Notes: generated from the letters alone by a model not told the origin. Numbered from the stretch's first letter, positions 34,620 to 45,429 are shown. The stretch: 64,000 nucleotides of DNA from Aspidiotus rigidus (GCA_035079385.1 JAVHKY010000037.1:2418001-2482000); one strand, 5' to 3'. Numbers and translations are program-made.

Positions 34620-36173
34620 ATTTAATAGTAAGTATGGTCAAAGTAATTTCTTGAGATCTGATTTCACATTTAATAAATGGTACGCTATCAACTCTGCTGC
34701 AAATGCACCTGCGATAAATGATCGTTCCTCGTTAATCAATTATAGAGAACTGAAAATTCCTTGTGAAATTAAATTTAATCTTACAGATAAACCAATTTCT
34801 GCACAAGCGGTTGGAATTGGTCGTTTACCTCTACTAGTGAAATGGAGAAAAGGAGAAACGATCATAATCGTCAAAACGTAGACTCTATTCACCTAATTTA
34901 GACAAAAACATGATTGGAGCTCATGCTTTTAATAACCAATTTTGTATATCAATAACTCTAAATATTAAATCTGGCTGTATTTCTGGTAGGAAAATATACA
35001 ATAAAGTCAAAGATCACGGATCTTGAAGTTTGGAATGGTATCTATTTCTTGAATACAAAAACAATAAACACTAATATACTTCACTGAAGAAAATATTGAT
35101 TTGCCTTTAAGTGAGCATAAATGCTATTTAACGCAAGTTTCAAATGTACCATTTGATCCTGATTGCTCTGTACAATACCTTCCCTGGAATGTCAACTCTG
35201 AGATTTATGAAGAAGGTGAGAGTACTACTCCTATTGATTATTCAAAAGTTTCCTATGTGGAAGATGAGATTAACGAGTCAGGGCTTCTAGAAAAGTGTAG
35301 AAAGCCTAGGAAACTAACCCCTCAACAAATTGAAAAACAAACAATTACAACTCGTCTCTGGCATTGTTGATTAGCTCATGCATCTGCACGTTGCATTATA
35401 TAAAAATTCAAAAGTTACAATTGGTATGGACACAGTTTTAAGATGAGAGATGAATGCTGTACTGTGTGTGCTTTAGCAAAATTTACTCGGAAATCATTTA
35501 AAAATAAACCAAGAAGGAGCAACGCGTGTAGGTCAGATTCTTTATTCTGATATTATTGGACCTATTGAACCAAAGACATTTCATACAATGAAAAGATATG
35601 ACTGTTTTGATAATAGTAGGTAGATTCCCTACTAACAACTGAGACAGCGTTTCGGACGGCCGATGTGGCAGAAACGCTGGCAGAAACGCTAGCGTTTTCT
35701 CAAAAAAAGTGGCAATTTCACGCGCAACAACAGCAGATTTGACAGCGTTTCTACTGCGTGCGACAGCGTAAAGCAGAAACGCTGGCAGTTCCGCTCAGCG
35801 TTTCTTCCAAAAAAGTGGCAATTTCACGCGCACGCGGTGGAATTGCTGTCAGATCTGCTGCTCAATTGTTACTAGGGTGGCTAGGCCTACTCTCGCTATT
35901 TACAATCGTTTGTGATATGAAAACAAGAGATGAAACACCTAAAATGGTACACAAAGCCTTTTGCAAAATCCAATCTCGTTTTCCGGGTGCAGGTCAATTT
36001 GACACCTTTCAATGTGATAGAGCGGGTGAATTTGAATCAGAGAAACTGTTAGAAATTTTGAACAAATTTGGAGCTAAACCACAATATGCTGAGACGGACG
36101 TACATGAGCATAATGGGGTGAGCGAGAAGACAGTTTTAAAAATTGAATATCGTCTTTGTGGTTTACTGTAGCG
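34620..36173 (+). pseudogene. Copia protease and integrase, broken
   Basis: 34651-34881 resembles a Copia protease, but the active-site DSG appears as NSA (WYAINSAANAP), so it is dead. 35101-35370 is the linker. 35350-35500 carries a decayed HHCC zinc-binding domain (LAHASARCI, then CTVCALAKFTRK). The integrase core follows with IGPIEPKTFHTMKRYD before a MITE and MKTRDETPKMVHKAF after it; FQCDRAGEFESEKL gives the second catalytic Asp and VHEHNGVSEK the Glu region (usually QQNGVAER). The gene is cut by inserts at 35627-35877 and 36174-36364. Confidence 0.75.
35627..35877. mobile_element. Small TIR element with internal 108-bp tandem, in integrase
   Basis: Ends CCCTACTAACAACTGAG and CTCAATTGTTACTAGGG are imperfect inverted repeats. 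Inside, two units about 108 bases apart share GACAGCGTTTC, GCAGAAACGCTGGCAG and AAAAAAGTGGCAATTTCACG. No coding frame. The Copia integrase reads DNSR before it and FTIVCDMKTRDE after it, so it was inserted into coding DNA. I could not define the target duplication. Confidence 0.6.
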
Positions 36174-36364
36174 TATTGATGGACTCCCGAAAGGTAATCC
36201 ATTCTAGGAGCTTCGATTTTCCCAACTGGACGTTGACATCCGTTATATTCGAGTAATAGTTCAATCGTTGCAAACAGTTTAGAAATATCATCAGGTTCTC
36301 CATCCAGTTTGGCAAAGGATTCGACACAAGTATCTCGCAGGCTTGCTAGCTCAGTGCCAGACAT
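36174..36364 (-). other. Inserted fragment with an antisense coding-like ORF
   Basis: On the minus strand an ATG at 36364-36362 opens MSGTELASLRDTCVESFAKL, then DGEPDDISKLFATIELLLEY, and stays open to 36074, where it runs into antisense Copia. The first 63 codons look like a genuine acidic, helical N-terminus and lie exactly where Copia integrase homology is interrupted. I do not recognise it. It may be a captured piece of a host gene or of another transposon's gag. Confidence 0.35.
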
Positions 36365-36379
36365 GATCAGGTCTGTTTA

Positions 36380-37085
36380 TAAGATTCGTCGATCTTCAAT
36401 TAATTAGACGATGTAACGACACGATGAATCCAGCTTTTCTGTGGGGTGAACTTATAGATACTGCAACGTGGTTATATAATAGAATTACTCATTCTTCCAT
36501 CGATTATTTTACTCTGTATGAAAAATACTTTGGTAGACCTCCAAAAATGTCAGATAAGAATTATAGGATCTCAATGCTATGTGGGTAAAACAAAAATACC
36601 GCGTGGTAATAAAAATGAAACTAGATCAAAAATTCAGTACCTTATTGGATACACTAATACAGGGTACCGAGTATATGATCCCAAAACAAAAGTTACATCT
36701 AAACAGTGTTTAATTCAAATTGGTACCTTATATTGTGATATTTTTCCTTCTGATTCGAACCCGGTAAACATTGTTCCCACTTGAAGCCTTCAAATACAAA
36801 GGGCTTCAGCAACACAAAAGGGAAACAGGGCTTCAAATGGGAATTAAAAGGGTAGTTTTTTCCAAATGAAGCCCAAGGAATCAGAAGGGTTTCAGTTTGT
36901 CCCTGTTGAAGCCCTTTGAACGCGGGGAACCAAAGGGTTTCAGCAGGGAAGTAAGAGGGAAACAGGGAATCAACAGGGCTTCAAATGAGGGCTTCAGAGG
37001 GCTTCAAATTGTTTACCGGGAACGTTGGTGATTTTTATTTCCCTAAAAAGAATAATTACGATAGTACATCAGAAGAAGTAATTAG
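36380..37085 (+). pseudogene. Copia integrase C-terminus and linker to RT
   Basis: 36434-36530 reads MNPAFLWGELIDTATWLYNR, the conserved Copia stretch after the integrase core. 36541-36756 continues as SQCYVGKTKIPRGNKNETRS, then YLIGYTNTGYRVYDPKTK. A MITE interrupts at 36760. Beyond it the same frame continues directly (SDSN then VGDFYFPKKNNYDSTSEEV) to about 37085, where the duplicated leader/gag segment begins. No RT motifs were found. Confidence 0.75.
36761..37019. mobile_element. MITE with GAAC target duplication, in Copia
   Basis: Inverted ends CCGGTAAACA and TGTTTACCGG enclose 259 bases made mostly of GGGCTTCAA/TTGAAGCCC words in both orientations. GAAC flanks it on both sides (36757-36760, 37020-37023). 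Joining the flanks restores the Copia frame without a shift, which supports a precise insertion with a 4-bp duplication. No coding frame. Confidence 0.8.
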
Positions 37086-37100
37086 GGGTGTTATCAGTTC

Positions 37101-37214
37101 TCGGGAGCCACTAACGCTCCCTGTGAACAACTCACGCACTCACCCTATCAACGTGTCATTCGTCAAGCTATAGACTGGAAGCCCATGACTGCCTCTTCCT
37201 TTGGGAATGCACGC
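37101..37214 (+). repeat. Second copy of Copia leader and gag start
   Basis: Matches 31514-31630 closely, including the gag start words ATGACTGCCTCTTCC and GGGAATGCACGC. It is not an LTR because it includes coding sequence. It suggests a second, mostly lost Copia copy, or a deletion between tandem copies. Confidence 0.75.
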
Positions 37215-39640
37215 ATGCACGCTTTGTATATACTTCAGTATACAGTCTTCAGTGATCGTTGAAGTTGGTCATTATATAAACAAAAGGAAGTTTAGTTGAA
37301 TATGTTGGGATGGGGGGGAAGTCATCTGATAGAACCTCTGTATGATTGTGAGGAATGGATAAGGAATTACGGATTTGGGTCAAGTTGGGGAGCAGAAGAT
37401 GTGTTGAACGGATAGGAGGGTTCAGTTTTGCAGTGATATCTCTAGTATTCATCAAAATAATCAAAACTTGTATTAATTGGGCGAATTTTCTTCAAGTCTT
37501 TTGAAATCTTGGTAAAGAGACTTCACAAATCAGAGGGGGAATAATTTTTCAACAATTGTACGAAAGACACCTTAATTCCGGAGTGTCCGGGCGTCTGTAC
37601 AGCCTTTATTGTATACTAGGCTGAGAAGGAGGGTATTAGTGTAATCTAGTGAATACTACTATCGTATTGTAGGCTAAAAAGCATATCAAACAGTTTGGCC
37701 TCTACAATATATCACGAGTGCTCAACGTTTTCAAACGCGGGGCTACATAGCACAAGTTGGAAGTTTTCGCGGGCCACAAGAAATATGAGTAAGCGTAAAT
37801 CTTATCAGGTATACTTTTACTCCTTAATCATCGGACCGAAATTTGCCCGCGGTCTGTAGGCTGAGCGCCCTCGCGGAGTAGGTATACTATGCTAAAAATG
37901 TAGCCTAAAATACAATTTACCAGGTTCAGGAAAGGTTATGGAAGACTGGTGGAAAGGAGTCATATCGAGAAAAATAGATAGGAAAATAACTATTTCTCAA
38001 GACTTCAATTTTCAATTCAGTTCTCAGTATCCAAACAAATCCGTGTCAGAGAACAGGCTCTCTAAACTGCTCTTGAACTCTGTTAATAGAAACCGTCATG
38101 TTTTTAAGTGAGTGTGAAGAATTTCAAGTTCTGAATCTACTGAAAATGACGTCATTCACTATGAGACAGGATCATGTTTTGCGTTGCAGGAAATTTATCT
38201 AATCATGATCTACTTACCAATAAAATAGCAACAGAAGAATTTGCTGAATTGCTTGATGACTTTTTGCTTATCATAGTGATCACTAAAGACCTGCTACTAT
38301 ATTGGTGCTTCCTGGGTCGATCGGCGCTCTAGCCAACGATATGATTTCTTCTATCCGTCCTTCTATTCCCCCTCCCTCCAAAAAGAAGAAGAAGAAAGAA
38401 CGAAAATAACTCTATCAAAAATTCAGCGTGCTTCAACTTAAAACATTCCTGTTAGGCCGTCACACGGATGGCAATCAAAGCGCTTATGGGCTGTTTCTCT
38501 CAGGATTCTGAATGGAAGCTGGGGGCCTAGAAGTATCCGATCATCGATTGAGAGGAAACTTAGGAATTTCGACCATCGAATGACGTTCATAAGGTGGTAC
38601 TTGAAAAAAAATTAGTTTCCTATAATATGTAAAACGAGGATAAAGTTTATTTCCGAAAGGGCTAAGCATCTGACTTGGTTGAAGTCTCTTGAAGGCTGAA
38701 ATGGTATTGATGGTCATTTATGAACAGAATAAAATTCTGCGCGGGAAGAGCCGTTTCATTTACTGATTTTAATCACCTCGCACGCAAATATTCCCATTTT
38801 GGTGGTGGTATTATTTGATTGTATTTCTGGCGCGTTTTCAGTGGTTCAGGCCCGCTGTTAGCAGCATCGTCTTCCTTCGAAAATTAGCTATAAGGATCTG
38901 CATTAGCAAACTGCCTGTTCATCACCCGTTCAAGTCATATCACGCTCTGACAGATATCGTTTTATTTGTCCGTAAACAAGTCACCACGGCACATTTTTCT
39001 TGTGAGGTTTCCTGGCGTAGGTGTAAATACAATTATCGAGAGAATAACCGAACTGCTGGACCTATTAAAGGTAGCGAGAGAAGATACAATCTCAAAGAGA
39101 AAGAATACCGCGCGTTCCGGTCTTTTTGCCAAAAAGTAGAACCTTAATAATAAATTCGTATCACTTCATCATTTTTCGTAATAATTTCAATCGCTCTAGA
39201 CCATCTTAGAAGATGACAACCTCGACCAAGGATTATCAATATTCTTGGAAAAGAACTAACAACCGTTTTAATTCTGTCATGGGTCTAGTTTGGTTAGGTT
39301 AGATTAGGTCTCTAGAGATTGCTCGCAGGAATGCATTTATAAGGAGCTGCGGAACCCAAAATTTCAAAAGAAGCTCTACGAAAACATTTCTGAATGAACG
39401 CGCAGATACGCTACCGTAAACGCAAAGGTAAATATTAAAGTACACCTGAAATCGCTTCCGTTTTCGTTTCATGGACGGAGAATCTAGGGAAGAGCATGAT
39501 CGATTTCTATGGTAATTAATTAAGGTCTCATTAGTTCTTGCGATTGGTATTGTTGTCAATATGAACTAACGACGTACTGTTAGTTGACTTTCTTCTGAAC
39601 ATGAATTGCACGTCCTCAAAATGCAATAATTTTCAGTGGG
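37215..39640. other. No recognisable gene upstream of the 368-codon ORF
   Basis: 37718-37880 has words like hAT termini (GTGCTCAACGTTTTCAAACG, CGCGGGCC), but no paired end. A perfect TGACGTCA lies at 38147-38154. 38800-39147 is open for 110 codons from a TTG, after a TTTTCAG acceptor-like word at 38836; it might be a non-terminal exon, but I see no homology. 39292-39308 is a GGTTAGGTTAGATTAGG run. Confidence 0.4.
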
Positions 39641-39649
39641 TATCTCGCT

Positions 39650-40756
39650 ATGGAAGACAACGATCAGAAACTCTCGATTAAAAACGGACGTAAGAGATAC
39701 AAATCGATAGTCGCAGCGTACGTTTCTGGGAAGCTACCATTACACAAAATTGTACATCCTAGTCGGTTAACAGCGAAAAATTTACATTCCCACGTGCTGA
39801 ATCATTTAGACTTGAATGGTCACTCTTTTGCTGGTAAACCCTTGAGGGCGAATTGTCGAAAGCGTCCTCTACTTCGTGATTATATTCGAGGTATTGTACC
39901 TGTTACAGCCATGTTAGCTCCGGAAAAAATCACAGACATTTCAGCGAAGAGAGAGGAACAGAAAAGAATCGCGCGAGTTCAAAATTTTCCCGACTGGGAC
40001 GATTTTTCCAGATTTTCGGGTCTCCTTAGCAGAAATATTAAAAATACGTGGAAATCTACGGCTAATTCGGCGACAGCATTGCTGACTGGCGACGAAAATA
40101 ACGCGCGTCAGCGAAAGATCATCAATGAAGGTTCCACGAAAAATGAGAGTAAAAGTGTAAAAAATTTGGTCGAACGCAAAGATGTCAAGCACGGTGGAAA
40201 TATCGGTACCGGCACCTACGTCGATACAGAGTCAAGAAAAACGATCTGGACTTCGTTAGGCGAGACAAACGACAGTGATCGCGAAGAGGAGATTCGTAAT
40301 TCAACTTCGAACCTTTCTAAAACCGGAAACGAAAGAGACAACGAAGAAGAATCTTTACCGAGGAATGCATCGTTTAAGAAAAATGAAAGCTTTTCGGATT
40401 CTAAAATTGAATATAAATCCGCGAAAGAAGAACTGTTCGTCTCCATCGAAGACGAATTTCCTCCAGGAGAAGGGCATCATAATCCAATGATGAAAGCACG
40501 TAAGAGCAAACAATTTCCAGTCGCGAGTAAGTTGGATATGGATTTCGTGAGGCATACCTTACCACAAATATACATACAAAAATATTGCATAGCCTTACTA
40601 AAGAATCATGAATATGTCGAAAAGCGTCTGTTAAAACAGATAATTTGTTTAAGAAGAGACCGAGATCGATTTAGAAACTCGTATGATTTTTTGAGAAAAA
40701 TACACAAAATATTAGCGGATAGATGGTATCAATTTCGTAGGATAAGTGTAGATTGA
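39650..40756 (+). CDS. Intact 368-codon ORF, unknown protein (host gene candidate)
   Basis: ATG at 39650 to TGA at 40754-40756, uninterrupted in an AT-rich region and richer in CpG codons (GCG, CGA, TCG) than its surroundings, which argues for real coding sequence. I recognise no family. Residues 1-85 are basic (GRKRYKSIVAAYVSG, LRANCRKRPLLRDYIRG). Residues 100-200 are mixed, 205-275 are Ser/Glu/Asp/Asn-rich and probably disordered, and 295-368 are basic and helical (KRLLKQIICLRRDRDRFRNS). There is no signal peptide or membrane segment. A TTTTCAG acceptor-like site at 39630-39636 lies 13 bases before the ATG, fitting a 5' UTR intron, or an upstream coding exon may exist. ATTAAA at 40797-40802 could be the polyadenylation signal. 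It could also be an orphan retrotransposon protein, though nothing shows that. Confidence 0.65.
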   Translation: MEDNDQKLSIKNGRKRYKSIVAAYVSGKLPLHKIVHPSRLTAKNLHSHVLNHLDLNGHSFAGKPLRANCRKRPLLRDYIRGIVPVTAMLAPEKITDISAKREEQKRIARVQNFPDWDDFSRFSGLLSRNIKNTWKSTANSATALLTGDENNARQRKIINEGSTKNESKSVKNLVERKDVKHGGNIGTGTYVDTESRKTIWTSLGETNDSDREEEIRNSTSNLSKTGNERDNEEESLPRNASFKKNESFSDSKIEYKSAKEELFVSIEDEFPPGEGHHNPMMKARKSKQFPVASKLDMDFVRHTLPQIYIQKYCIALLKNHEYVEKRLLKQIICLRRDRDRFRNSYDFLRKIHKILADRWYQFRRISVD

Positions 40757-40796
40757 CACTCCAACACCGAATACAAACTGCGTGTAATGATTTTTA

Positions 40797-40802
40797 ATTA
40801 AA
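40797..40802 (+). promoter_or_regulatory. ATTAAA polyadenylation signal candidate
   Basis: The common variant signal lies 40 bases after the stop of the 368-codon ORF, followed by AT-rich DNA. Position and spacing fit a short 3' UTR. Such hexamers are frequent by chance in this sequence. Confidence 0.35.
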
Positions 40803-41832
40803 AGTTTAATATTCATTAATACTGACGACCGAAATGGAGCTGTTAAACACTGAAATGCATCTAATCAGTTAGTTATAGATGGGGGGTCCGTGTATCCTCA
40901 AGTCGAAAACTCGAGCTCCCGATTTTCCAAGTATTGAGAGGAAGTGGCTCATTAAGATGCATATTACTCTCCATCTCTAACACCCGAAGAGTTACCTAAA
41001 GAAATTTATAAAAAGCTCTCTGGCTTCATTTTTTTTCAAACTTGCAAGGTTTTCCTTCTTCTGGTCGTCAGTATTATAAACCATCTCTATTGATCCGCTA
41101 GAACATGAGTTCGGCAAAGTTTTGCTGGACAAGTAGGCTCAATTTGGAGAGCGATATTTAAAAATACCTATCCCGACTTATCGCTTAGAATTTCATCTGT
41201 GACAGGATCGCTGACGAACAGAACACTTGGCCTGAGAACATGGGACAGGCCGAAGTGTGGAACAAGGAGGAAAAACTGTATCTCGGCTTAGGCTCAAACG
41301 GGTTGAGTTTGTTGAAAATCTAGTATTGGGTGAAAAGTTACGCAAGCTAGTACGCTTTATTGCAAAGAATTCTTACAAAAACGCAATTACTTTCGGACGA
41401 AACGAATCGTTTATCAACGAAAGTAAGTAAATACAAATTAGCGAAAGAAACAAACCTGATTCGTACCCCGAGCTGATGTACTTGTACTCTTGTTCGTCGA
41501 TAGACAACTCTTCTCGTCCAAAACTAGTTGCGAGTGCTTTCGTGGAAATTCTTTATGATAAATCTTATGAGCATGTAACTTTTCGTTTTTACTCTTAATG
41601 ACGCGTAATTTTGAGAACGTTCTATTCTTTTAGTATCTAGAACAGAAAAATAGATCAGAAGGAAAATAAACTTAGTGTGGAACAAATATTAGAGTCTGAA
41701 ATACATTTTCGAAACTATGTTCAAGAAGCTTCACTTTTAACAGCTGCGCAGTTCCGATATTCACATATGAAACTTGGACATGGTCCTTGAGCCCTAGTGT
41801 AGGAAGTAAATGTAAGGTATAACAAAAAAATA
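40803..41832. other. No recognisable gene
   Basis: AT-rich with short frames only. I see no repeat termini before the family R copy begins at 41833. Confidence 0.45.
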
Positions 41833-42615
41833 CAAAATTTTCTGGCATAGCCAAATAAATGGAAATCATATTCCATGTCTTTTATATTTTATCAGTCATC
41901 TTGAAATATTTCAGTCTAGGCTTCTACTAGGTCAAGTGTTCGTGAGATATTATTCGTTTACCCCTTTACCTATCTTGGCGTCGTATAAGTCTTCTACGAG
42001 AAATATGAGGTAGCGCGAACTCGCTCCGCTCGTTCGGCCCCTGTCTCCCTCTTGTATTGGAATGGTATGAGACAATTCAAGTCTTCTATGAGAAATATGA
42101 GATTATTTAATTATTTATTTATTTAATTATTTATTTATTTAATTATTTAATTATTTAATTATTTGATTATTTAATTATTTAATTATTAATTAATTAATTA
42201 ATTATTTATTATTATTACGCGGGGTGTACTCGCGAATTTCTGAATCGCCCACAGGGTAGAGATTTTCTAATTATTTATTATATTAATGATTTAATCATTT
42301 ATTTATTTAATTATTTAATTATTTATTTATTCATTTATTTATTTATTAATTATTAATTATTATTATTACGCGGGGTGTACTCGCGAACTTCTGAATCACC
42401 CACGGGGTAGAGATTTTCCAATTATTAATTATTTAATTATAATTATTAATTATTTAATTATTGGTTAATTAATTAATTATTTATTATTATTACGCGGGGT
42501 GAACTCGCGAATTTCTGAATCACCCACGGGGTAGAGATTTTCTAATTATTAATTATATTAATTATTTCATTAATTATTTATTTAATCATTTAATTATTTA
42601 ATTATTTAATTATTT

Positions 42616-42696
<81 letters not shown>

Positions 42697-42839
42697 TTAT
42701 TAATTATTATTGTTACGCGGGGTGTACTCGCGAATTTCTGAATCACCCACGGGGAAGAGATTTCTCTTGGCGGGGGGGCGGGTGTACTCGCGAGTTTCAA
42801 AATCGGGGTCCGGCGAGAGAAAAGACATGGAACATGTCA
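41833..42839 (-). repeat. Dispersed family R, copy 3 (inverted)
   Basis: In plus coordinates it begins AAAATTTTCTGGCATAGCC and TTCCATGTCTTTTATA and ends GAGAGAAAAGACATGGAACA. It is the inverted relative of 32543-34033: CTTCTACTAGGTCAAGTGTT, TACCTATCTTGGCGTCGTAT and GGGGTCCGGCGAGAG all have reverse complements there. Four ACGCGGGGTG words with CTCGCGAA (42218, 42367, 42493, 42715) show internal amplification with AT-rich runs between them. It ends exactly where the RT tail begins. Confidence 0.75.
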
Positions 42840-43200
42840 AAATGAGATGCTTGGAACGCTCGATTCTAGTAATCAATCTTCCAGACCGAATTCTTATGCA
42901 ATTACGATCAAGGCCAAACTGGGGCCCCAAACCGAAATTTAATAAAAACGCGTTTAAGGTCTGTCAAAAGCGTGAGTAGAACTGGATGAGACATGTAGCA
43001 AGAGTAAGGGACGATAAATGAATTCTGGTAACCCCTATCAAAGAATAAAAAGAGCCAAGCGAAAGCTTAGATGAAGGGACGACAAAGATAATTTTTTGAG
43101 GAACAAGCTATTTTACAGGGTAAAGCATGACAGAATAGAGTGAATTGACTGAGGGAGGCTCAGCCTATAATAAGGGCCTGTACTAGTATTAACTTGTCCG
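42836..43200 (+). pseudogene. C-terminal tail of a non-LTR endonuclease-reverse transcriptase
   Basis: 42840-42910 reads VKMRCLERSILVINLPDRIL, close to the conserved MRRMERxMLGISLRDRIRNE block after the RT domain of RTE/CR1-like and related proteins. 42983-43020 gives NWMRHVARVRDDK, matching the WAGHVARxxDDRW motif. 43120-43190 gives LREAQPIIRACTS, like the terminal REAYxxxWTS. Frameshifts and stops lie between. The RT domain itself is absent to the left, where family R copy 3 sits. Confidence 0.65.
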
Positions 43201-44759
43201 CTCAATAAAGGCTTATTAGGCGCAAATTAGTTTTTCGGAAAGAAGCTTGTCACAATCCTTAATGAAACGCATGAGGGAGGTCAATCGGCTACGGCGATAT
43301 AAAGAAGTATGGACTTACGGCTGTGTGACATGAAACTTTATGTGCGAGTAGTCAGTGACATGTATGCTAAAGTTTTATAATACAACCAGCCCCAGATTTT
43401 AACTGAGCCCACTTAAAAGCACCGAAGCCCTTGGCACTTCCCTGGAAATTCGTTCAACGGAGATCTTGCTGTTTTGTAGAAGAGAATCTTCAGAAAACGT
43501 CCGCGTCCGACCTTTGTGACGTCATCAATGACCTCGACTTAATTTGAGAACTTGTACAAATTTCAATCATTGCATCTTTAACCTTTATTATGCAGTACTA
43601 TACGCCTAACATATACAATGTACTAGGCTACACTACCTTTGATACACATCATACTAAACTATACCAGACCTAACACGCAGCTTACACTGGATTTAACCTT
43701 TTGGCCTCTTCATACTAGAAAATGTTTCCCGGGGCGTTGTAGAACGTCTAATTCAGCAATATGTACACTTTTAGGCAGAGGCTATATATTCATGTGAATA
43801 CAAGTAGAAAAGTGTGACGCCATCAGAGCATGATTTCTGATTAAATTTTCCCAGAAAATAAATTTATAAAAATCAGAACTTATACTGTCTAGAAGGGGAA
43901 GTTGACATTCAAGACTTTGAACTGTGTCGAAAGGAAAGAGTAGTGATTTACGACTGATAACTGTGATGGCGGAAATATCAGGTTCCCTGCGGCCGCTGAA
44001 TTCTACAATTCTGTTCCAGGGATGATCGGATACCTACTTTTTGAAAAAAAAAAATAATAAAAGACAGGAATTTTCCGTTTTATCAATGTTTTATCTCCCA
44101 CGAAATATCTTACATTTCCTCAACGGTAGGAAACGTTTTTTGTTGTCGGAAAAGAATTCGTCGCACAGAAAATATTTGGACGTTTGAGAACAAAAGCAGT
44201 CAACTCGTGGGTGGGATTTCTATCCCGCAAATTTGAGTTGGTGGCTGTGAATATCATACGAAATTCTTTCCCTGCTGCTGGTATCCGCATCTGTTTTTTT
44301 TTTTTATTAAACACATTTTGTATGGCGCCATGCAGTTTTACACAGTGGGTTGCAGGCGACCTGTCATACTATGATGTCGGGCAAAATTCCGAGGCTCTTC
44401 TCTTCTCTTTTTTTTTGTTTTTTTTTGTTTGCCATTTATCCTTCTTCCTGATCTCGTTACATGGAGAAAAAAAAAGTAGTTTAGTTGACTACTGATTACT
44501 ATGCTGCAGGTGCGCGACTCCGCAAAAAATGACTGAAAAAAGTACTTTAAAAAGTTGTAATCATTGATAAATTGACCATTTTTTCAGGGTGGCGTGTAAA
44601 GACTATTGTAGAGATTTTTTTTACTGTATCGCTTTTTGATAGTTCACGAACCTATTGTTTTGCTTTGACCATCTATATTTCGACCCGCAATTTTCAATTC
44701 TCAATTACGTTATTGTTCCGCTCACATTATGTTCACGTATTTCTTTTCGGTGGACAGGC
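43201..44759. repeat. Mostly unassigned, with dispersed repeat fragments
   Basis: 43498-43560 carries CGTCCGCGTCCGACCTTTG, a TGACGTCA at 43517-43524 and TTAATTTGAGAACTTGT, and 43600-43690 carries TACTAGGCTACACTA-type words, both seen elsewhere in the window. 44034-44060 and 44290-44310 hold A- or T-runs. No gene is recognisable. Confidence 0.45.
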
Positions 44760-45425
44760 GTACGTTATTACATTTTGTATCCATAAAATTTCTCAGTGCT
44801 AATAAATTTTATTTTCTATGTAACTATTTTTATGGGAACGAAACGTCCTATGGACGGGAATTCTCTGGACGAAAATTACCGTTGGACGAAATTTTCAGAG
44901 GACAAAAAGTCAAAGCACCGAAGGTGTATATAGGCAAGCTCGTGTCTAGCGACCATTCTAAGAGGACGAATATTTTTTCTTGCGGAGGAAGGGGCTGAAT
45001 CATGAGATTTTTTGTCTGCAAAATACAGAAATACACGATTTTCAAAGCGAGCGTATGTGTGGTCGCTAGGGAGGCAACACGGCCCCAAGAGAAAATAGAA
45101 CGAACAAAAGTCCAAATTTATGAAATGGGGATAAAAAACTTCTATTCGTGAGTTCTTGGTGGAAATTTCCGCTGATCCATGGTACGGCGAATCTAATCTG
45201 ACTTTTACCTAATTTGCCGACTTCTAAAAATTTCAAGCCATGAACTCGTTTAGATAAGGAGCTAAGAGAGATTTTGACCTTGAAACCCTCATCGATGTCA
45301 GTAAATAAATTCCGTCCTCCGTGCATAATTTATTGGTGAAGAGGTGGACTACAAAAATATCGAGCTTTTACCCTTTATACACGTGGGATTAGAGCAAAGT
45401 TCAATGTCATGTGGTGCGTCGCATT
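44760..45425. repeat. Dispersed family S, copy 1
   Basis: Contains repeated GGACGAAAATT-type words, AAAAGTCAAAGCACCGAAG, CGACCATTCTAAGAGGACGA, TCATGAGATTTTTTGTC, TGGTGGAAATTTCCGCTG and CTTCTAAAAATTTC. All recur in order at 47385-47865 and then 50046-50215, so this is the uninterrupted version of that split repeat. No coding frame. Confidence 0.7.
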
Positions 45426-45429
45426 TCAT

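Larger units (their letters stand above)
31514..37214 (+). mobile_element. Decayed Copia (Ty1/copia) retrotransposon with nested inserts
   Basis: In order I see gag, a CCHC knuckle, a decayed protease, integrase and the integrase-RT linker, all on the plus strand, with stops and frameshifts. No RT catalytic or RNase H motifs follow. At least five younger inserts interrupt it: 31788-32026, 32543-34033, 35627-35877, 36174-36364 and 36761-37019. A 114-117-base segment (TCGGGAGCCACT to GGGAATGCACGC) covering the leader and first gag codons lies at both 31514-31630 and 37101-37214, so a second element's 5' end abuts the broken 3' part. LTRs were not delimited. Confidence 0.8.

Noticed and set aside
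37718..37880. hAT-terminus-like words (GTGCTCAACGTTTTC, CGCGGGCC)
   Set aside because: Only one end-like segment was found, without a paired inverted end or an 8-bp duplication.
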